Positions 1 to 9,259 are shown, counted from the stretch's first letter. The stretch is 64,000 bases of DNA from Nocardia takedensis NBRC 100417 (GCF_000308695.1 NZ_BAGG01000092.1:28756-92755), one strand, 5' to 3'. Made by a program: numbers and translations. Notes: generated from the letters alone by a model not told the origin.

Positions 1-154
1 GATGCGGACAATCCGATCGTCCGCCGTGTCCGCTCACCCGTGGACATCCGCCGTGACGGGCGAATCGGCCGACCGCCCGTTCGCCGACGTGTCCGATCGC
101 GGAATTCGGCCGACATGACGACGGATGTCGTGCGAACCCGGTGCGGCATCGCAC

Positions 155-160
155 TATGCT
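155..160 (+). promoter_or_regulatory. -10 box for a leaderless nitrobindin transcript
   Basis: TATGCT lies 6 nt upstream of a GTG codon at 167. A -10 hexamer at this distance puts the transcription start at or next to the start codon, so this decides the GTG over the upstream ATG at 125. No Shine-Dalgarno sequence precedes either codon. Confidence 0.6.
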
Positions 161-166
161 GGCGCC

Positions 167-664
167 GTGGTCGAACCGCAACCGCCCGTCACCCCGCATC
201 CCGCCATCGCGCCGCTGGCCGCGCTGCTGGGCACCTGGCGCGGGTCGGGGCACGGCGAATACCCCACCATCGACGCCTTCGACTATCTCGAGGAAGTCCG
301 CTTCGGCCATCTCGGCCGCCCGTTCCTGACCTACAAGCAGCGCACCAGGTCCGCCGAGGACGGCAGGCCCCTGCACGTGGAGACCGGCTACCTGCGCAGT
401 CCCCGCCCCGACCACGTCGAGCTGATCCTTGCCCACCCCACCGGGATCACCGAGATCTGCGAAGGCGCGCTCACCCACGTCGACGGTGAACTGCGGATGG
501 AATTCGAGTCCACCGACGTCGGCCGCGCCAGCACCGCCAAGGTGGTCACCGCCCTGGGGCGGACCTTCAGCCTGGTCGGCGACACCCTCGACTACACGCT
601 GCGAATGGCCGCGGTCGGCGAACCGCTCACCCCTCACCTCTCGGCGGCCCTGCACCGGGTCTGA
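167..664 (+). CDS. Nitrobindin-like heme-binding beta-barrel protein (DUF1794/FABP-like)
   Basis: A predicted 165-residue protein of the nitrobindin family, small ten-stranded beta-barrels that bind ferric heme and handle nitric oxide or peroxynitrite. The family signature GTWRGSGHGEYPTI is at about residues 22-35. A His near the C-terminus (about residue 157) fits the proximal heme ligand of the family. The GTG at 167 gives a length close to the 164 residues of M. tuberculosis nitrobindin; an ATG at 125 would add 14 residues with no family match. It is a single gene, convergent with the PBP gene on its right. The family call is firm, the heme ligand is inferred. Confidence 0.87.
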   Translation: MVEPQPPVTPHPAIAPLAALLGTWRGSGHGEYPTIDAFDYLEEVRFGHLGRPFLTYKQRTRSAEDGRPLHVETGYLRSPRPDHVELILAHPTGITEICEGALTHVDGELRMEFESTDVGRASTAKVVTALGRTFSLVGDTLDYTLRMAAVGEPLTPHLSAALHRV

Positions 665-782
665 ACACTCTCGTCCCTGTGGCGATCCGACAGCGCGGGC
701 GACACCGATTCCCCAGCCGAATGGCGGTGCCGCGACCGGTAGCCCGCGACGGTGTCACCTGTCACCGGAACGACAGCAGGCA

Positions 783-2570
783 CTAATAGCCCGGCGGCAG
801 CACGGCGAGCATATCCCGGGTGACGCCCACCGCGTTGTCGGAGCTGCCGCCCTCGACCAGCAGGGTCGCGAAGGCCATGTCTCCGCGGTAGCCGACGAAC
901 CAGGAATGCGAGCCGCCCGCCACCTCGGCCTCGCCCGTCTTCCCGTACACCTCGCCCTGATCGACGATGCGCTCCGCGGTGCCGCCGGTCACCACCATCC
1001 GCATCATCCGGCGCAGCCCGTCGATCACCTCGGGCTCGACCGGCGGACGATCGCCGTCGACCACTGTCGGCCTGCCCGCGATGAGGTAGGGCACCGGCGC
1101 GCTCCCCGCCGCGATCGTGGCGGCCATCATCGCCATCCCGAACGGGCTGACCACCACGCGCCCCTGACCGATCCCGTCCTCGGTGCGCTGCACCAGATCC
1201 TGCGCGGCGGGCACCGACCCGGAGGTCGTCGGCATACCGACCAGTGTGTATCCCGGACCCACACCGAATTTCGCGGCCGTGTCGTGCAGCGCGTCGGCGG
1301 GCAGTTCGCTGGCCAGTTTGGCGAAGGAGGTGTTGCAGGACCGCTCGTAGGCGGTCGCCATCGGCACACTGCCCACGCTGAACAGGTTGTAGTTGGGAAT
1401 CGTGCGCTCGCCGACCACGATCCGACTGGGACACGGCACCACCGTGTCCGGTGTCGCCAACCCGGCGGAGATCGCCGCCGCCGCCGTCACGGTCTTGAAC
1501 ACCGACCCCGGCGGATACTGGCCGATCGTGGCCACCGGACCGTCGCGGTCGGCGGCCCGATTCTGCGCGACCGCGAGGATCGCGCCGGTGGACGGCCGGA
1601 TCACCACCATCATGGTCTGCTGGGCAGGCGCGTCGACGGCGCGCTGCGCGGCCGCCTGGACGAACCGGTCGATGCTCAGCGCGAACGAGGGCGCGGGCTG
1701 CGCGGGCACCTCCTGCAACACATCGGTGTCCACGCCGTAGGCGTTCACGGTGACCACACTCCAGCCCGCCTTGCCGTCGACCTCCTCGATCACGGTCTTG
1801 CGGACCTGCGAGAGCAGATCCGGCGCGAAATGCCGGTCGGTGGGCACCAGATCCCACTCCTGGGTCAACCGCACACCCGACAGACCCAGGATCTCCCCGC
1901 TGACCTGGTCGAACTCGAATTCGCTGAGCAGGGCGACGGTGTACGCGCCGCCCGCCGAACGGGCCGCGCGCAGAATCTGTTCGGGCGTCAGTCGGTCGTC
2001 GAAACGCAGCAGCGCCGCGCCCAGCGCCCGCGCGACGGCGGCGGCGTCGCCCGCCTCGGCGGCCGTGAACGCCACCCGGGTCACCTTGCCGGGCACCAGC
2101 ACGTCACTGCCCGAGGACTCGTTGACCCGGGCGCGCGGCGCGGGATGGGCCCGCAGCACCAAGGTCTGGGTGTCCCCCAACTTCGGATGGATGTCGGAGG
2201 CCGTCCAGCGGACCGCCCAGCGACCGTCGCTGCGCCCCAACTGCAATTGGCCGGTGTAGCGCCACACCCGGTCTTTGGGCAGCTTCCACTCGTAGGTGTA
2301 GTCGACGGTAGCGGTGTCACCGGTGACCCGGGCCGCGCCGGTCTCGGCGGTCAGCGACCGGGCCTGTAGCTCCGACCACGCGGATTCCAGTGCGACCGAA
2401 GCCTTCTCGGGGACCGTGGTCAACTGCGCGGCGCGGGTCAGATCGCGGGCGGCGAACGCGGCGACGAAGGCGTCGGCGGCCGGGACCGGCCCCTGTGAAC
2501 CCGCCGCGCACCCCGCCACCGCGACGGCGAGCGCCACGACGGCAGGCGGGACGATCATGCGAATCGACAT
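783..2570 (-). CDS. Penicillin-binding lipoprotein (class B PBP with NTF2-like N-terminal domain)
   Basis: A peptidoglycan DD-transpeptidase anchored outside the membrane. Starting at the ATG at 2570 the protein has 595 residues, a hydrophobic signal and a lipobox ending VAGC at about residues 14-17, so it is probably a lipoprotein. An NTF2-like (MecA_N) domain and a PBP dimerisation domain precede the transpeptidase domain. All three catalytic motifs are present: SVFK (S356, K359), SCN (S411, N413) and KTGE (K544). It is the syntenic counterpart of Rv2864c (PBP-lipo), which mycobacterial work links to septal wall synthesis and beta-lactam tolerance. In-frame GTG and TTG codons lie 6-21 nt upstream of the chosen ATG, so the exact start is uncertain. 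It is the last gene of the minus-strand run from dxr. Confidence 0.92.
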   Translation of the reverse strand: MSIRMIVPPAVVALAVAVAGCAAGSQGPVPAADAFVAAFAARDLTRAAQLTTVPEKASVALESAWSELQARSLTAETGAARVTGDTATVDYTYEWKLPKDRVWRYTGQLQLGRSDGRWAVRWTASDIHPKLGDTQTLVLRAHPAPRARVNESSGSDVLVPGKVTRVAFTAAEAGDAAAVARALGAALLRFDDRLTPEQILRAARSAGGAYTVALLSEFEFDQVSGEILGLSGVRLTQEWDLVPTDRHFAPDLLSQVRKTVIEEVDGKAGWSVVTVNAYGVDTDVLQEVPAQPAPSFALSIDRFVQAAAQRAVDAPAQQTMMVVIRPSTGAILAVAQNRAADRDGPVATIGQYPPGSVFKTVTAAAAISAGLATPDTVVPCPSRIVVGERTIPNYNLFSVGSVPMATAYERSCNTSFAKLASELPADALHDTAAKFGVGPGYTLVGMPTTSGSVPAAQDLVQRTEDGIGQGRVVVSPFGMAMMAATIAAGSAPVPYLIAGRPTVVDGDRPPVEPEVIDGLRRMMRMVVTGGTAERIVDQGEVYGKTGEAEVAGGSHSWFVGYRGDMAFATLLVEGGSSDNAVGVTRDMLAVLPPGY

Positions 2571-2664
2571 CGGCACCGATGGTATAGCCAACTATCGGCA
2601 AACGCCTACGACGCGCGTGTATTTCATTTCCCGGACAGCGGATCGGCCGATCGCGCGGTGCATT

Positions 2665-3573
2665 TCAATCCAACAGGATCGTCGCGAAGGTGGCGATCTG
2701 CCGGAATCCGACCCGCGCGTAGGCCCGCCGGGCGACCTCGTTGTAGTCGTTGACGTACAGACTCGCGGTGCGCCCCGAAGCCACCACCGCGTTCGCGATC
2801 GCCGCCGTCCCCGTGATGCCCAGGCCCTTCCCCCGGTGATCCGGATGCACCCACACCCCTTGGATCTGGCCGGTCCGCCGGGACAACGAACCGACCTCGG
2901 CCTTGTAGACGACTTCGCCGTCCTCGAAACGCGCCCACGCCCGGCCCGATTCGATCAGACTCTGAATCCGCCGCCGGTACCCGCGCCCGCCGTCGCCCGC
3001 CCGGGGATCGACGCCCACCTCCTCGATGAACATCGAGATGGCCGCCACCAGGTAGCGGTCGAGTTCGTCGGGACGCGCCCGGCGCACCTGCGGATCACAC
3101 GCCGCCACGGGCGGCTGGGCCAACGCCAACAGCGGTTGCGCGCCGCGCACTTCCCGTTCCGGACCCCAGCGCGCGGTCAGCAGTTCCCACAGCGGCAACG
3201 CCAGTTCCTGCCTGCCGACCACCGAGGAGCAGACCCGCGGCCAGCGCGTCGCGCGTTCGGCGAAGGCGCGCAGGGCGTCGCGGTCGCCGCGCAGCGGAAC
3301 CAGATTCGCCCCGGAGAAACAGAGCGAATCGTGCGGTCCGCCGCGGCTCCACAACTCACCGGCGCCGCCGCCGCGACTGTCGAGTCCGCATTCCTGCAGA
3401 CGGGCCGCGACCATACAGGTGGCCACCGGGTCGGTGTCCAGCACACGGAGGACCTGTGCCAGGTCCTTGTTCGCGAGCTGACGCGCGGGGGCGATCCTCG
3501 CCCGACGCGCCGGCTCCAGCAGACTCCGCACCACCACAGCCTGCCACGAAACGCGACGCCGTGGTGTGCGCAT
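2665..3573 (-). CDS. GNAT family N-acetyltransferase (Rv2867c-like, DUF4081 N-terminal domain)
   Basis: About 302 residues. The C-terminal half is a GNAT fold with an acetyl-CoA binding loop of the form VHPDHRGKGLG at about 245-255, followed by a conserved Tyr-containing strand (ASLYVNDYN). The N-terminal half matches the DUF4081 region that accompanies this domain in mycobacteria. The substrate is unknown. It sits directly downstream of ispG, as in M. tuberculosis, and is probably co-transcribed with it (29-nt gap). The ATG at 3573 is preferred; a TTG two codons upstream is also open. Confidence 0.88.
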   Translation of the reverse strand: MRTPRRRVSWQAVVVRSLLEPARRARIAPARQLANKDLAQVLRVLDTDPVATCMVAARLQECGLDSRGGGAGELWSRGGPHDSLCFSGANLVPLRGDRDALRAFAERATRWPRVCSSVVGRQELALPLWELLTARWGPEREVRGAQPLLALAQPPVAACDPQVRRARPDELDRYLVAAISMFIEEVGVDPRAGDGGRGYRRRIQSLIESGRAWARFEDGEVVYKAEVGSLSRRTGQIQGVWVHPDHRGKGLGITGTAAIANAVVASGRTASLYVNDYNEVARRAYARVGFRQIATFATILLD

Positions 3574-3602
3574 CCGCAAATGATCACACCGAGTCGCGCC
3601 GA

Positions 3603-4757
3603 TCAGCCGACGGTGACCACCGGCTCCCCGGACGCGTCCTCGCCCATCTCCTCGGCGATGCGCAACGCCTCCTCGATCAACGTCTCCACGATCTTGGCCT
3701 CGGGCACCGTCTTGATGACCTCGCCCTTGACGAAGATCTGCCCCTTGCCGTTGCCCGAGGCGACGCCGAGGTCGGCTTCGCGCGCCTCACCGGGACCGTT
3801 CACCACGCACCCCATCACGGCGACCCGCAGCGGCACCTCCATGCCCTCCAGACCCGCCGAGACCTCGTTGGCCAGGGTGTACACGTCGACCTGCGCGCGC
3901 CCGCACGAAGGGCACGACACGATCTCCAGCTTGCGCGGCCGCAGATTCAACGACTGCAGGATCTGGCCGCCGACCTTGATCTCCTCGGCGGGCGGCGCGG
4001 ACAGCGACACCCGGATCGTGTCGCCGATCCCTTCGCCCAGCAGCGCGCCGAAGGCCACCGCGGATTTGATGGTGCCCTGGAAGGCAGGCCCGGCTTCGGT
4101 CACGCCCAGATGCAGCGGGTAGTCCGACACCGCCGCCAACTGCCGGTACGCCTCGACCATCACGACCGGGTCGTTGTGCTTGACCGAGATCTTGATATCG
4201 CCGAAACCGTGCTCCTCGAACAACGAGGCTTCCCACAGCGCCGACTCCACCAACGCCTCCGGCGTCGCCTTGCCGTACTTCTCCAACATCCGCTTGTCCA
4301 GCGAGCCCGCGTTCACGCCGATGCGGATCGGAATACCCGCCGCGCCCGCCGCCTTGGCCACCTCGCCGACGCGGCCGTCGAATTCCTTGATATTGCCCGG
4401 ATTCACCCGCACCGCCGCGCAACCGGCGTCGATCGCGGCGAAAATATAGCGCGGTTGGAAATGGATGTCCGCGATCACCGGAATCTGGGATTTGCGCGCG
4501 ATCGTCGCCAGCGCGTCCGCGTCCTCCTGACGCGGGCAGGCCACGCGGACGATGTCGCAACCGGAAGCGGTCAATTCCGCGATCTGCTGCAACGTCGCGT
4601 TCACGTCGTGGGTCTTGGTGGTGGTCATCGACTGCACCGAGATCGGGTGATCGCTCCCGACCCCGACATTGCCCACCATCAACTGACGGGTCTTGCGTCG
4701 GGGTGCGAGAACGGCCGCCGGTGCGGTCGGCATCCCCAATCCGATTGTGCTGGTCAC
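3603..4757 (-). CDS. ispG: 4-hydroxy-3-methylbut-2-enyl diphosphate synthase (flavodoxin)
   Basis: Penultimate enzyme of the MEP isoprenoid pathway. It converts methylerythritol cyclodiphosphate to HMBPP using a [4Fe-4S] cluster. The 384-residue length is typical of the short bacterial form. Cluster cysteines are visible as CPSC (C282, C285) and CVVNGPGEA (C317), and an ERR-like barrel N-terminus reads TRQLMVGNVGVGSDHPISVQ. The start is GTG at 4757. A TAAGCT hexamer on the minus strand at 4806-4811 is a possible -10 box. Together with dxr two genes upstream it places two MEP steps in one cluster, split by rip1. Confidence 0.97.
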   Translation of the reverse strand: MTSTIGLGMPTAPAAVLAPRRKTRQLMVGNVGVGSDHPISVQSMTTTKTHDVNATLQQIAELTASGCDIVRVACPRQEDADALATIARKSQIPVIADIHFQPRYIFAAIDAGCAAVRVNPGNIKEFDGRVGEVAKAAGAAGIPIRIGVNAGSLDKRMLEKYGKATPEALVESALWEASLFEEHGFGDIKISVKHNDPVVMVEAYRQLAAVSDYPLHLGVTEAGPAFQGTIKSAVAFGALLGEGIGDTIRVSLSAPPAEEIKVGGQILQSLNLRPRKLEIVSCPSCGRAQVDVYTLANEVSAGLEGMEVPLRVAVMGCVVNGPGEAREADLGVASGNGKGQIFVKGEVIKTVPEAKIVETLIEEALRIAEEMGEDASGEPVVTVG

Positions 4758-4913
4758 TGTCGGCTGCCTACTTTCCTGCGATCTGCGCGTGCCGTACGCT
4801 CGCCAAGCTTAGTCGCGTCCGCCGCGAGGTCGCCTCGTGACCGCGATGACAGCGCGGCTGACACGGCGGTGTCCCCCGAGTGCCCACGCGAATCCGCTCA
4901 CGGGAGCGCGCGC

Positions 4914-6116
4914 TCACGGGAAGAGTTTGACCGGATTCACGATGTCGGCGGCGAGGGTCAGCACCATGTACGCGCCACCGAGAACCACGGCCGCATAAGT
5001 GAGCGGCATCAGTTTCATATAATCGACCGGCCCGCTGGGCGCCAATCCGCGCCATCCGCGCACCGAATTGCGGGCCTTCTCGTAGAGCACCACCGCGATG
5101 TGTCCGCCGTCCAACGGCAGCAGCGGCAGGATGTTGAACGCGCCGAGGAAGAAGTTCAGACTCGCCAACATCAGGATGAAGACGCTCCACAGCCCGCGCT
5201 CGGCCGTCTCGCCGCCGATCCGGCTCGCGCCGTAGACGCTGATCGGCGCTTCCGGATCGCGCTCGCCACCCGTCACCGCCGTCCACAGCGCCGACACCTT
5301 CTGCGGCATCTGGGCCAGCGCCTGGAAGGTCCGCACGAACATGTCGCCGGTGAAAGCCGCCGAGGCCGGGATCGCGGCCAGGACGCCGTACTGGACCGGT
5401 TCGTAGAAGTCCGAGCCGACGCCGACCGCACCGACCTCCTTGCCGGGACCGCCCGCCTCCGGGTAGCGCGTGACGCGAACGGGGTCGACGGTGACGGTGA
5501 GGCTCCGGTCGTCGCGTTCGACCGTGTAGTCGAACGGCCCGGTCTGCTTCTGGGTCTCGGCCTGGAACTCCTTCCAGGTGTCCACGGGAACGCCCGCGAC
5601 GGCGGTCACGATGTCACCGCGCCGCAATCCGGCCTGCTGCGCCGGACCGGTGCCGGTACACGGTTGCGCGGTGCCGTCGGGATTCTGCTGCGGCACGCAG
5701 CCCATGGTGCCGAGCTGGGTCTCCGGCGGCTGGTCGAAGCGCGGCAGACCCCAGCCGACCGCCAGCACGGCCACCAGCAGGAAGCCGAGCAGGAAGTTCA
5801 TCGCGATACCGCCCGACATCACCACCAGGCGCTTCCAGGTGGCCTGCCGGTACATCGCCCGGTCCAGATCCTCCGGTTCGATCTCGTCGAGCGCGGTCAT
5901 GCCCGCGATATCGCAGAAGCCGCCGAGCGGGAGCGCCTTGAGACCGTATTCGGTCTCACCGCGCCGGAACGAGAAGACCTTCGGGCCGAAGCCGACGAAA
6001 TAGCGCCGGACCTTCATCCCGGTCGCCTGCGCGGTCCACATGTGCCCGCATTCGTGCAACGCGACCGAAATCGTGATGCCGAGCGCGAACAACACGAACC
6101 CCAACGCGAACACCAT
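4914..6116 (-). CDS. rip1: Site-2 intramembrane metalloprotease Rip1 (M50/RseP family)
   Basis: A zinc protease that cuts transmembrane substrates inside the membrane; in mycobacteria Rip1 cuts anti-sigma factors and PbpB. The 400-residue protein opens with a membrane segment carrying HECGH (residues 21-25), the zinc-binding helix. The second catalytic motif, LDGGH, is at about 335-339 between hydrophobic segments. A PDZ domain lies at about 160-230. It sits between dxr and ispG exactly as Rv2869c does. The gap of about 160 nt to ispG leaves room for a separate ispG promoter. Confidence 0.94.
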   Translation of the reverse strand: MVFALGFVLFALGITISVALHECGHMWTAQATGMKVRRYFVGFGPKVFSFRRGETEYGLKALPLGGFCDIAGMTALDEIEPEDLDRAMYRQATWKRLVVMSGGIAMNFLLGFLLVAVLAVGWGLPRFDQPPETQLGTMGCVPQQNPDGTAQPCTGTGPAQQAGLRRGDIVTAVAGVPVDTWKEFQAETQKQTGPFDYTVERDDRSLTVTVDPVRVTRYPEAGGPGKEVGAVGVGSDFYEPVQYGVLAAIPASAAFTGDMFVRTFQALAQMPQKVSALWTAVTGGERDPEAPISVYGASRIGGETAERGLWSVFILMLASLNFFLGAFNILPLLPLDGGHIAVVLYEKARNSVRGWRGLAPSGPVDYMKLMPLTYAAVVLGGAYMVLTLAADIVNPVKLFP

Positions 6117-6290
6117 CGATGTACAGCCCTCCTGCGTGACCCGGCTCGCCTGTCGCCTCGGCCGCCGGTTCGGCCGCGATTCTCCGGACGCCCGCTTCCG
6201 TCACGGCCGCGCGCACCCGACCACAGTAACCGCAGGCCGCGACGACCTCACGTCACAGTGTGCCGGCACCGGTCGGGACCGCGCGTCGGA

Positions 6291-7430
6291 TCAGCCCGCC
6301 ACCAGCGCCCGAGCGTGCTCGCGGGCCCAGCGGTCGGCCGCGAGCACCTCGGCCAGGGTCTCCGGTTCGGCCCGCCAGCGCTCGGCCGCCTCCACCGCGC
6401 GCGCCACCGTCCCCACTATCTGCGGGAAACCGATCAGACCGTCCAGGAACGCCTGTACCGCCACCTCGTTGGCGGCGTTGTAGACCGCCGTGACGCTGCC
6501 GCCCGCCTCCCCGGCCTGCCTGGCCAGGTCGACGGCGGGGAAGACGACGTTGTCCACCGGTTCGAAGGTCCACGTCGAGGCGGTCGAGAAATCGCAGGCC
6601 GCCGCAGCGCCCGGCACCCGATCCGGCCAGCCCAGCGCCAGCGCGATCGGCAGGCGCATATCCGGCGGGCTGGCCTGGGCCAAGGTCGAACCGTCGGTGA
6701 AGGTCACCATCGAGTGCACGATCGACTGCGGATGCACCGTCACATCGATCCGGTCGTAGGGGATACCGAACAGCAGATGGGTCTCGATCAACTCCAGGCC
6801 CTTGTTCACCAGCGACGCCGAGTTCAGGGTGTTCATCAACCCCATCGACCAGGTCGGATGGGTTTTGGCCTCCTCCGGGTTCACCGACTCGAGCATCTGC
6901 GCCGTCCACCCACGGAACGGGCCGCCGGACGCCGTCAGGATCAACCGGTCCACTTCCTCGGCCCGACCGCCGCGCAGACACTGCGCCAACGCCGAATGCT
7001 CCGAATCCACCGGGACGATCTGCCCGGGCGCCGCCGCCCTCGTCACCAGTGAACCGCCCGCCACCAGCGACTCCTTGTTCGCCAAGGCCAACCGGGTGCC
7101 CGACTCCAGAGTGGCCAACGTCGGTTCCAGCCCCAGCGAACCGACCAGCGCGTTGAGCACCACGTCCGCCTCGGTGCGGCGCACCAGTTCGGTGACCGCG
7201 TCCGGTCCGCCCGACCCCAGATCCAGGGCCCGCGCGGCGGCGGGGTCGGCGACCGCGACATTGCGCGTCCCCGTCGCCGCCATCTGCGCCGCGAGCAGTT
7301 CGGTGTTGCCGCCGCGCGCGGCCAACCCGACCACCTCGAACTTGTCGGGGTTGGCGGCGATCACCTCGAGCGCTTGGGTTCCAATGGATCCGGTGCTGCC
7401 CAGCAGCAGGACTCTCACGATGTCGGACAC
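6291..7430 (-). CDS. dxr: 1-deoxy-D-xylulose 5-phosphate reductoisomerase
   Basis: First committed enzyme of the MEP pathway: NADPH-dependent rearrangement and reduction of DXP to MEP. The NADPH-binding motif LLGSTGSIGTQ is at about residues 8-18. Downstream are the substrate and metal motifs LANKESLV and SEHSA (PVDSEHSALAQCL). The frame is open further upstream to 7640, but that extension has no homology-like features and would overlap the DUF2631 gene on the other strand. GTG at 7430 puts the Rossmann motif where the family has it, giving 379 residues. A CACAAT hexamer 6 nt upstream of this GTG could be a -10 box for a leaderless message. Confidence 0.95.
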   Translation of the reverse strand: MSDIVRVLLLGSTGSIGTQALEVIAANPDKFEVVGLAARGGNTELLAAQMAATGTRNVAVADPAAARALDLGSGGPDAVTELVRRTEADVVLNALVGSLGLEPTLATLESGTRLALANKESLVAGGSLVTRAAAPGQIVPVDSEHSALAQCLRGGRAEEVDRLILTASGGPFRGWTAQMLESVNPEEAKTHPTWSMGLMNTLNSASLVNKGLELIETHLLFGIPYDRIDVTVHPQSIVHSMVTFTDGSTLAQASPPDMRLPIALALGWPDRVPGAAAACDFSTASTWTFEPVDNVVFPAVDLARQAGEAGGSVTAVYNAANEVAVQAFLDGLIGFPQIVGTVARAVEAAERWRAEPETLAEVLAADRWAREHARALVAG

Positions 7431-7523
7431 GGCCCCATTGTGGCAGGGCCACTGGCTACGACGGACGGTCGTATGCCACGATATCGGGGAACTACCCCGC
7501 CGATCGGGGTCGTACCTCGAGCT

Positions 7524-7529
7524 AAGGAG
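7524..7529 (+). promoter_or_regulatory. Ribosome binding site fixing the DUF2631 start
   Basis: AAGGAG lies 5 nt upstream of the GTG at 7535. This is one of the few plus-strand genes here with a clear Shine-Dalgarno sequence rather than a leaderless arrangement. Confidence 0.6.
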
Positions 7530-7534
7530 CGATC

Positions 7535-7804
7535 GTGGCCGCCACGGAACTCGAACCCGCCGACACCGAGCGCGCGGTCGTCTCTCACGTCGACACCGCC
7601 GAGGTGCCGTCGGCCGAGTGGGGATGGAGCGGCGAATCACCGCGCACCTTCCGGATCGCGGCCATCGTGGTGGCGGTCATCCTGCTCGGGATGCTCATCG
7701 GCAACCACAAGGGCCGCGTCGAGGACCTCTACCTCGTCGGTTTCGCGCTCGCGCTGATCGGGATCGTCGTCTACGACAAGATCTACCGGCGCAAGCCCCG
7801 CTGA
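7535..7804 (+). CDS. DUF2631 small membrane protein
   Basis: An 89-residue protein with a short acidic N-terminus, a conserved EWGWSG motif at residues 28-33 and two predicted membrane helices at about 40-56 and 64-80, ending in a basic KIYRRKPR tail. This matches DUF2631, found next to dxr in mycobacteria and relatives (Rv2876-like). It is divergent from dxr. Function is unknown; the topology suggests both ends are cytoplasmic. Confidence 0.85.
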   Translation: MAATELEPADTERAVVSHVDTAEVPSAEWGWSGESPRTFRIAAIVVAVILLGMLIGNHKGRVEDLYLVGFALALIGIVVYDKIYRRKPR

Positions 7805-7819
7805 CGCACACGACATGCG

Positions 7820-7849
7820 ACGCCGCTCCCGCCCACGCGGGGGCGGCGT
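7820..7849. terminator. Hairpin between the convergent DUF2631 and LysR genes
   Basis: ACGCCGCTCCCGC and GCGGGGGCGGCGT form a 13-bp stem (one G-T pair) around a CCAC loop, just past the DUF2631 stop. A short CGCGTTT tract follows on the plus strand. It probably ends both transcripts. Confidence 0.6.
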
Positions 7850-7856
7850 TCGCGTT

Positions 7857-8780
7857 TCAGCGCCCGCGCCGTTTGACCTGCTTGCGCGCGACGGGCTGAC
7901 GCTTCTTCCCGCCCTTGTCCGCGGACGGCTTGCCCTGTGCACCCGGCCGTGGCGCCGCGATCGTCCGGGCGCGGGAGCTGTGTTCGGAGCGTCCGCGCAC
8001 CACCCCGATGAAATCCTCGATCACCGGACCGGTCGCGGCGCTCGGCCACGCGAGGGCGATCTCGGTCGCGGGCGCGTCGCTGACCGGGCGATAGACCAGA
8101 TCCTTGCGCGCGTGCAGGCGGGCGACCGAATGCGGCACGATCGCGTGCCCCACCCCCGCCGCCACCATCTCCAAGGTCACCGCCGCGTCATCGAGCGCGT
8201 GCTCGGTCTGCACCTTCTCCTCGGCCAACTCCGCTGCGGTCACGGCGTCGAACACCGCGATCGGATGATCCTTGGGCACCACCACCACCGCCACCTCCCG
8301 GTAGAGCGGAATCGCCGCCAGCCCGTCGCGATCCACCGGCAGGCGCACGAAGCACATATCGACCCGGCCCTCACGCAGCGCGGCGACCTGCTCAACCTGC
8401 GGGACGGGCGTCACCTCCAGCGCGATCCCGGGAAAGCGCTCCCCCCAGATCCGCGTCCACTTCGACACCGTGACGCCCGGGACGAAACCGACACGCAGCG
8501 TCGTCTCCGCGGGCTCGGCCGTGACCACCTCGACCTCCGCGGCCGCGATCAGCTCCGGGGCCCGCGCCAGCAGCGCGCGCCCGTCCTCGGTCAGCTCGGT
8601 CGGCTGCGCCCCCGGCACGAACAACCGGACGCCGAGTTCTTCCTCGAGCTCGATCACGGTGCGGCTCAAACGCTGCCGGGAGATGTTCAACGATTTCGCC
8701 GCGCGCGCGAAGTGCAACTGTTCGGCGACCGCGACGAACCAGCGCAGACGGGTGACATCGATCGTCTCGAACCGGCTCAT
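7857..8780 (-). CDS. LysR family transcriptional regulator
   Basis: About 307 residues starting at the ATG at 8780 (MSRFETIDV). The N-terminus is a LysR winged helix-turn-helix: LRWFVAVAEQLHFARAAKSL followed by ISRQRLSRTVIELEEELGVRLF. The rest is a periplasmic-binding-protein-like effector domain. It ends in a strongly basic tail (GGKKRQPVARKQVKRRGR) that is not part of the usual LysR core. It is divergent from the DUF5997 gene with about 70 nt between start codons, a pairing common in actinobacteria, so it may regulate that gene and itself. The ligand is unknown. Confidence 0.9.
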   Translation of the reverse strand: MSRFETIDVTRLRWFVAVAEQLHFARAAKSLNISRQRLSRTVIELEEELGVRLFVPGAQPTELTEDGRALLARAPELIAAAEVEVVTAEPAETTLRVGFVPGVTVSKWTRIWGERFPGIALEVTPVPQVEQVAALREGRVDMCFVRLPVDRDGLAAIPLYREVAVVVVPKDHPIAVFDAVTAAELAEEKVQTEHALDDAAVTLEMVAAGVGHAIVPHSVARLHARKDLVYRPVSDAPATEIALAWPSAATGPVIEDFIGVVRGRSEHSSRARTIAAPRPGAQGKPSADKGGKKRQPVARKQVKRRGR

Positions 8781-8836
8781 TGGAGCAAGACTAGCGGCGC
8801 GGCGGACGGGCGGTGAGCGCGGCATCCGACGTCGAT

Positions 8837-8842
8837 TAAGCT
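8837..8842 (+). promoter_or_regulatory. -10 box for a leaderless DUF5997 transcript
   Basis: TAAGCT ends 6 nt before the GTG at 8849. No Shine-Dalgarno sequence is present, which supports a leaderless start and the GTG choice. Confidence 0.55.
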
Positions 8843-8848
8843 TGGCCG

Positions 8849-9259
8849 GTGAGCCAGGACCGGAAACCGCAGACCATGAAACCGCTGACCGCGGCCAACA
8901 AACTCGGCATCTACCTCCCGGCCGCACCCGCGGAATTCCGCGACGCGGACATCACCCGCGAACAGCTCGAGAAATTGCGCGCCGACCCGCCCGCCTGGCT
9001 CACCGAACTGCGCCGCCTCGGCCCGTTCCCCCGCGACGTCGTCGCCCGCAAACTCGGCATCTCCAACAGCGGCCTGGCCCGCGCCGAGGTCGCCGACGCC
9101 CTCACCGCCGACCAGATCGCGACCCTGCTGGCCGACCCGCCCGCCTGGCTGACCCGCGAACGCGAATCCTTCGCCGCGGTCCGCGCCGAGAACGAGCGCA
9201 TCAAAACCAAAGAAGCCGACCGCCGCGCCGCCACCAACCGCCCCGCCAAAAACCGCTGA
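8849..9259 (+). CDS. DUF5997 family protein
   Basis: A 136-residue protein. The N-terminal core MKPLTAANKLGIYLP, then paired segments DPPAWLTELRRLGPFPRDVVA and DPPAWLTRERESF, match DUF5997. This actinobacterial family is typically encoded next to a LysR regulator. The middle looks like a small helix-turn-helix (RKLGISNSGLARAEVADAL), so nucleic acid binding is possible but not shown. The C-terminal tail is basic and charged. Confidence 0.85.
   Translation: MSQDRKPQTMKPLTAANKLGIYLPAAPAEFRDADITREQLEKLRADPPAWLTELRRLGPFPRDVVARKLGISNSGLARAEVADALTADQIATLLADPPAWLTRERESFAAVRAENERIKTKEADRRAATNRPAKNR

Noticed and set aside
56..80. Small hairpin ACGGGCG/CGCCCGT near the left edge as a terminator
   Set aside because: The stem is only 7 bp, no T-run follows and the upstream gene is outside the window, so there is nothing to support the call.
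429..2369. A 646-codon plus-strand frame across the PBP gene
   Set aside because: It is antisense to a clear PBP with all catalytic motifs, and its translation is Arg/His/Gly-rich low-complexity sequence, as expected from the complement of high-GC coding DNA.
3456..7052. A 1,198-codon plus-strand frame across ispG, rip1 and dxr
   Set aside because: It covers three conserved minus-strand genes and has no recognisable domain; a stop-poor shadow frame of GC-rich DNA.
6291..7640. Longer dxr with a start at 7640
   Set aside because: The added 70 residues are Arg/Pro-rich, overlap the DUF2631 gene and place the NADPH motif too far from the N-terminus.
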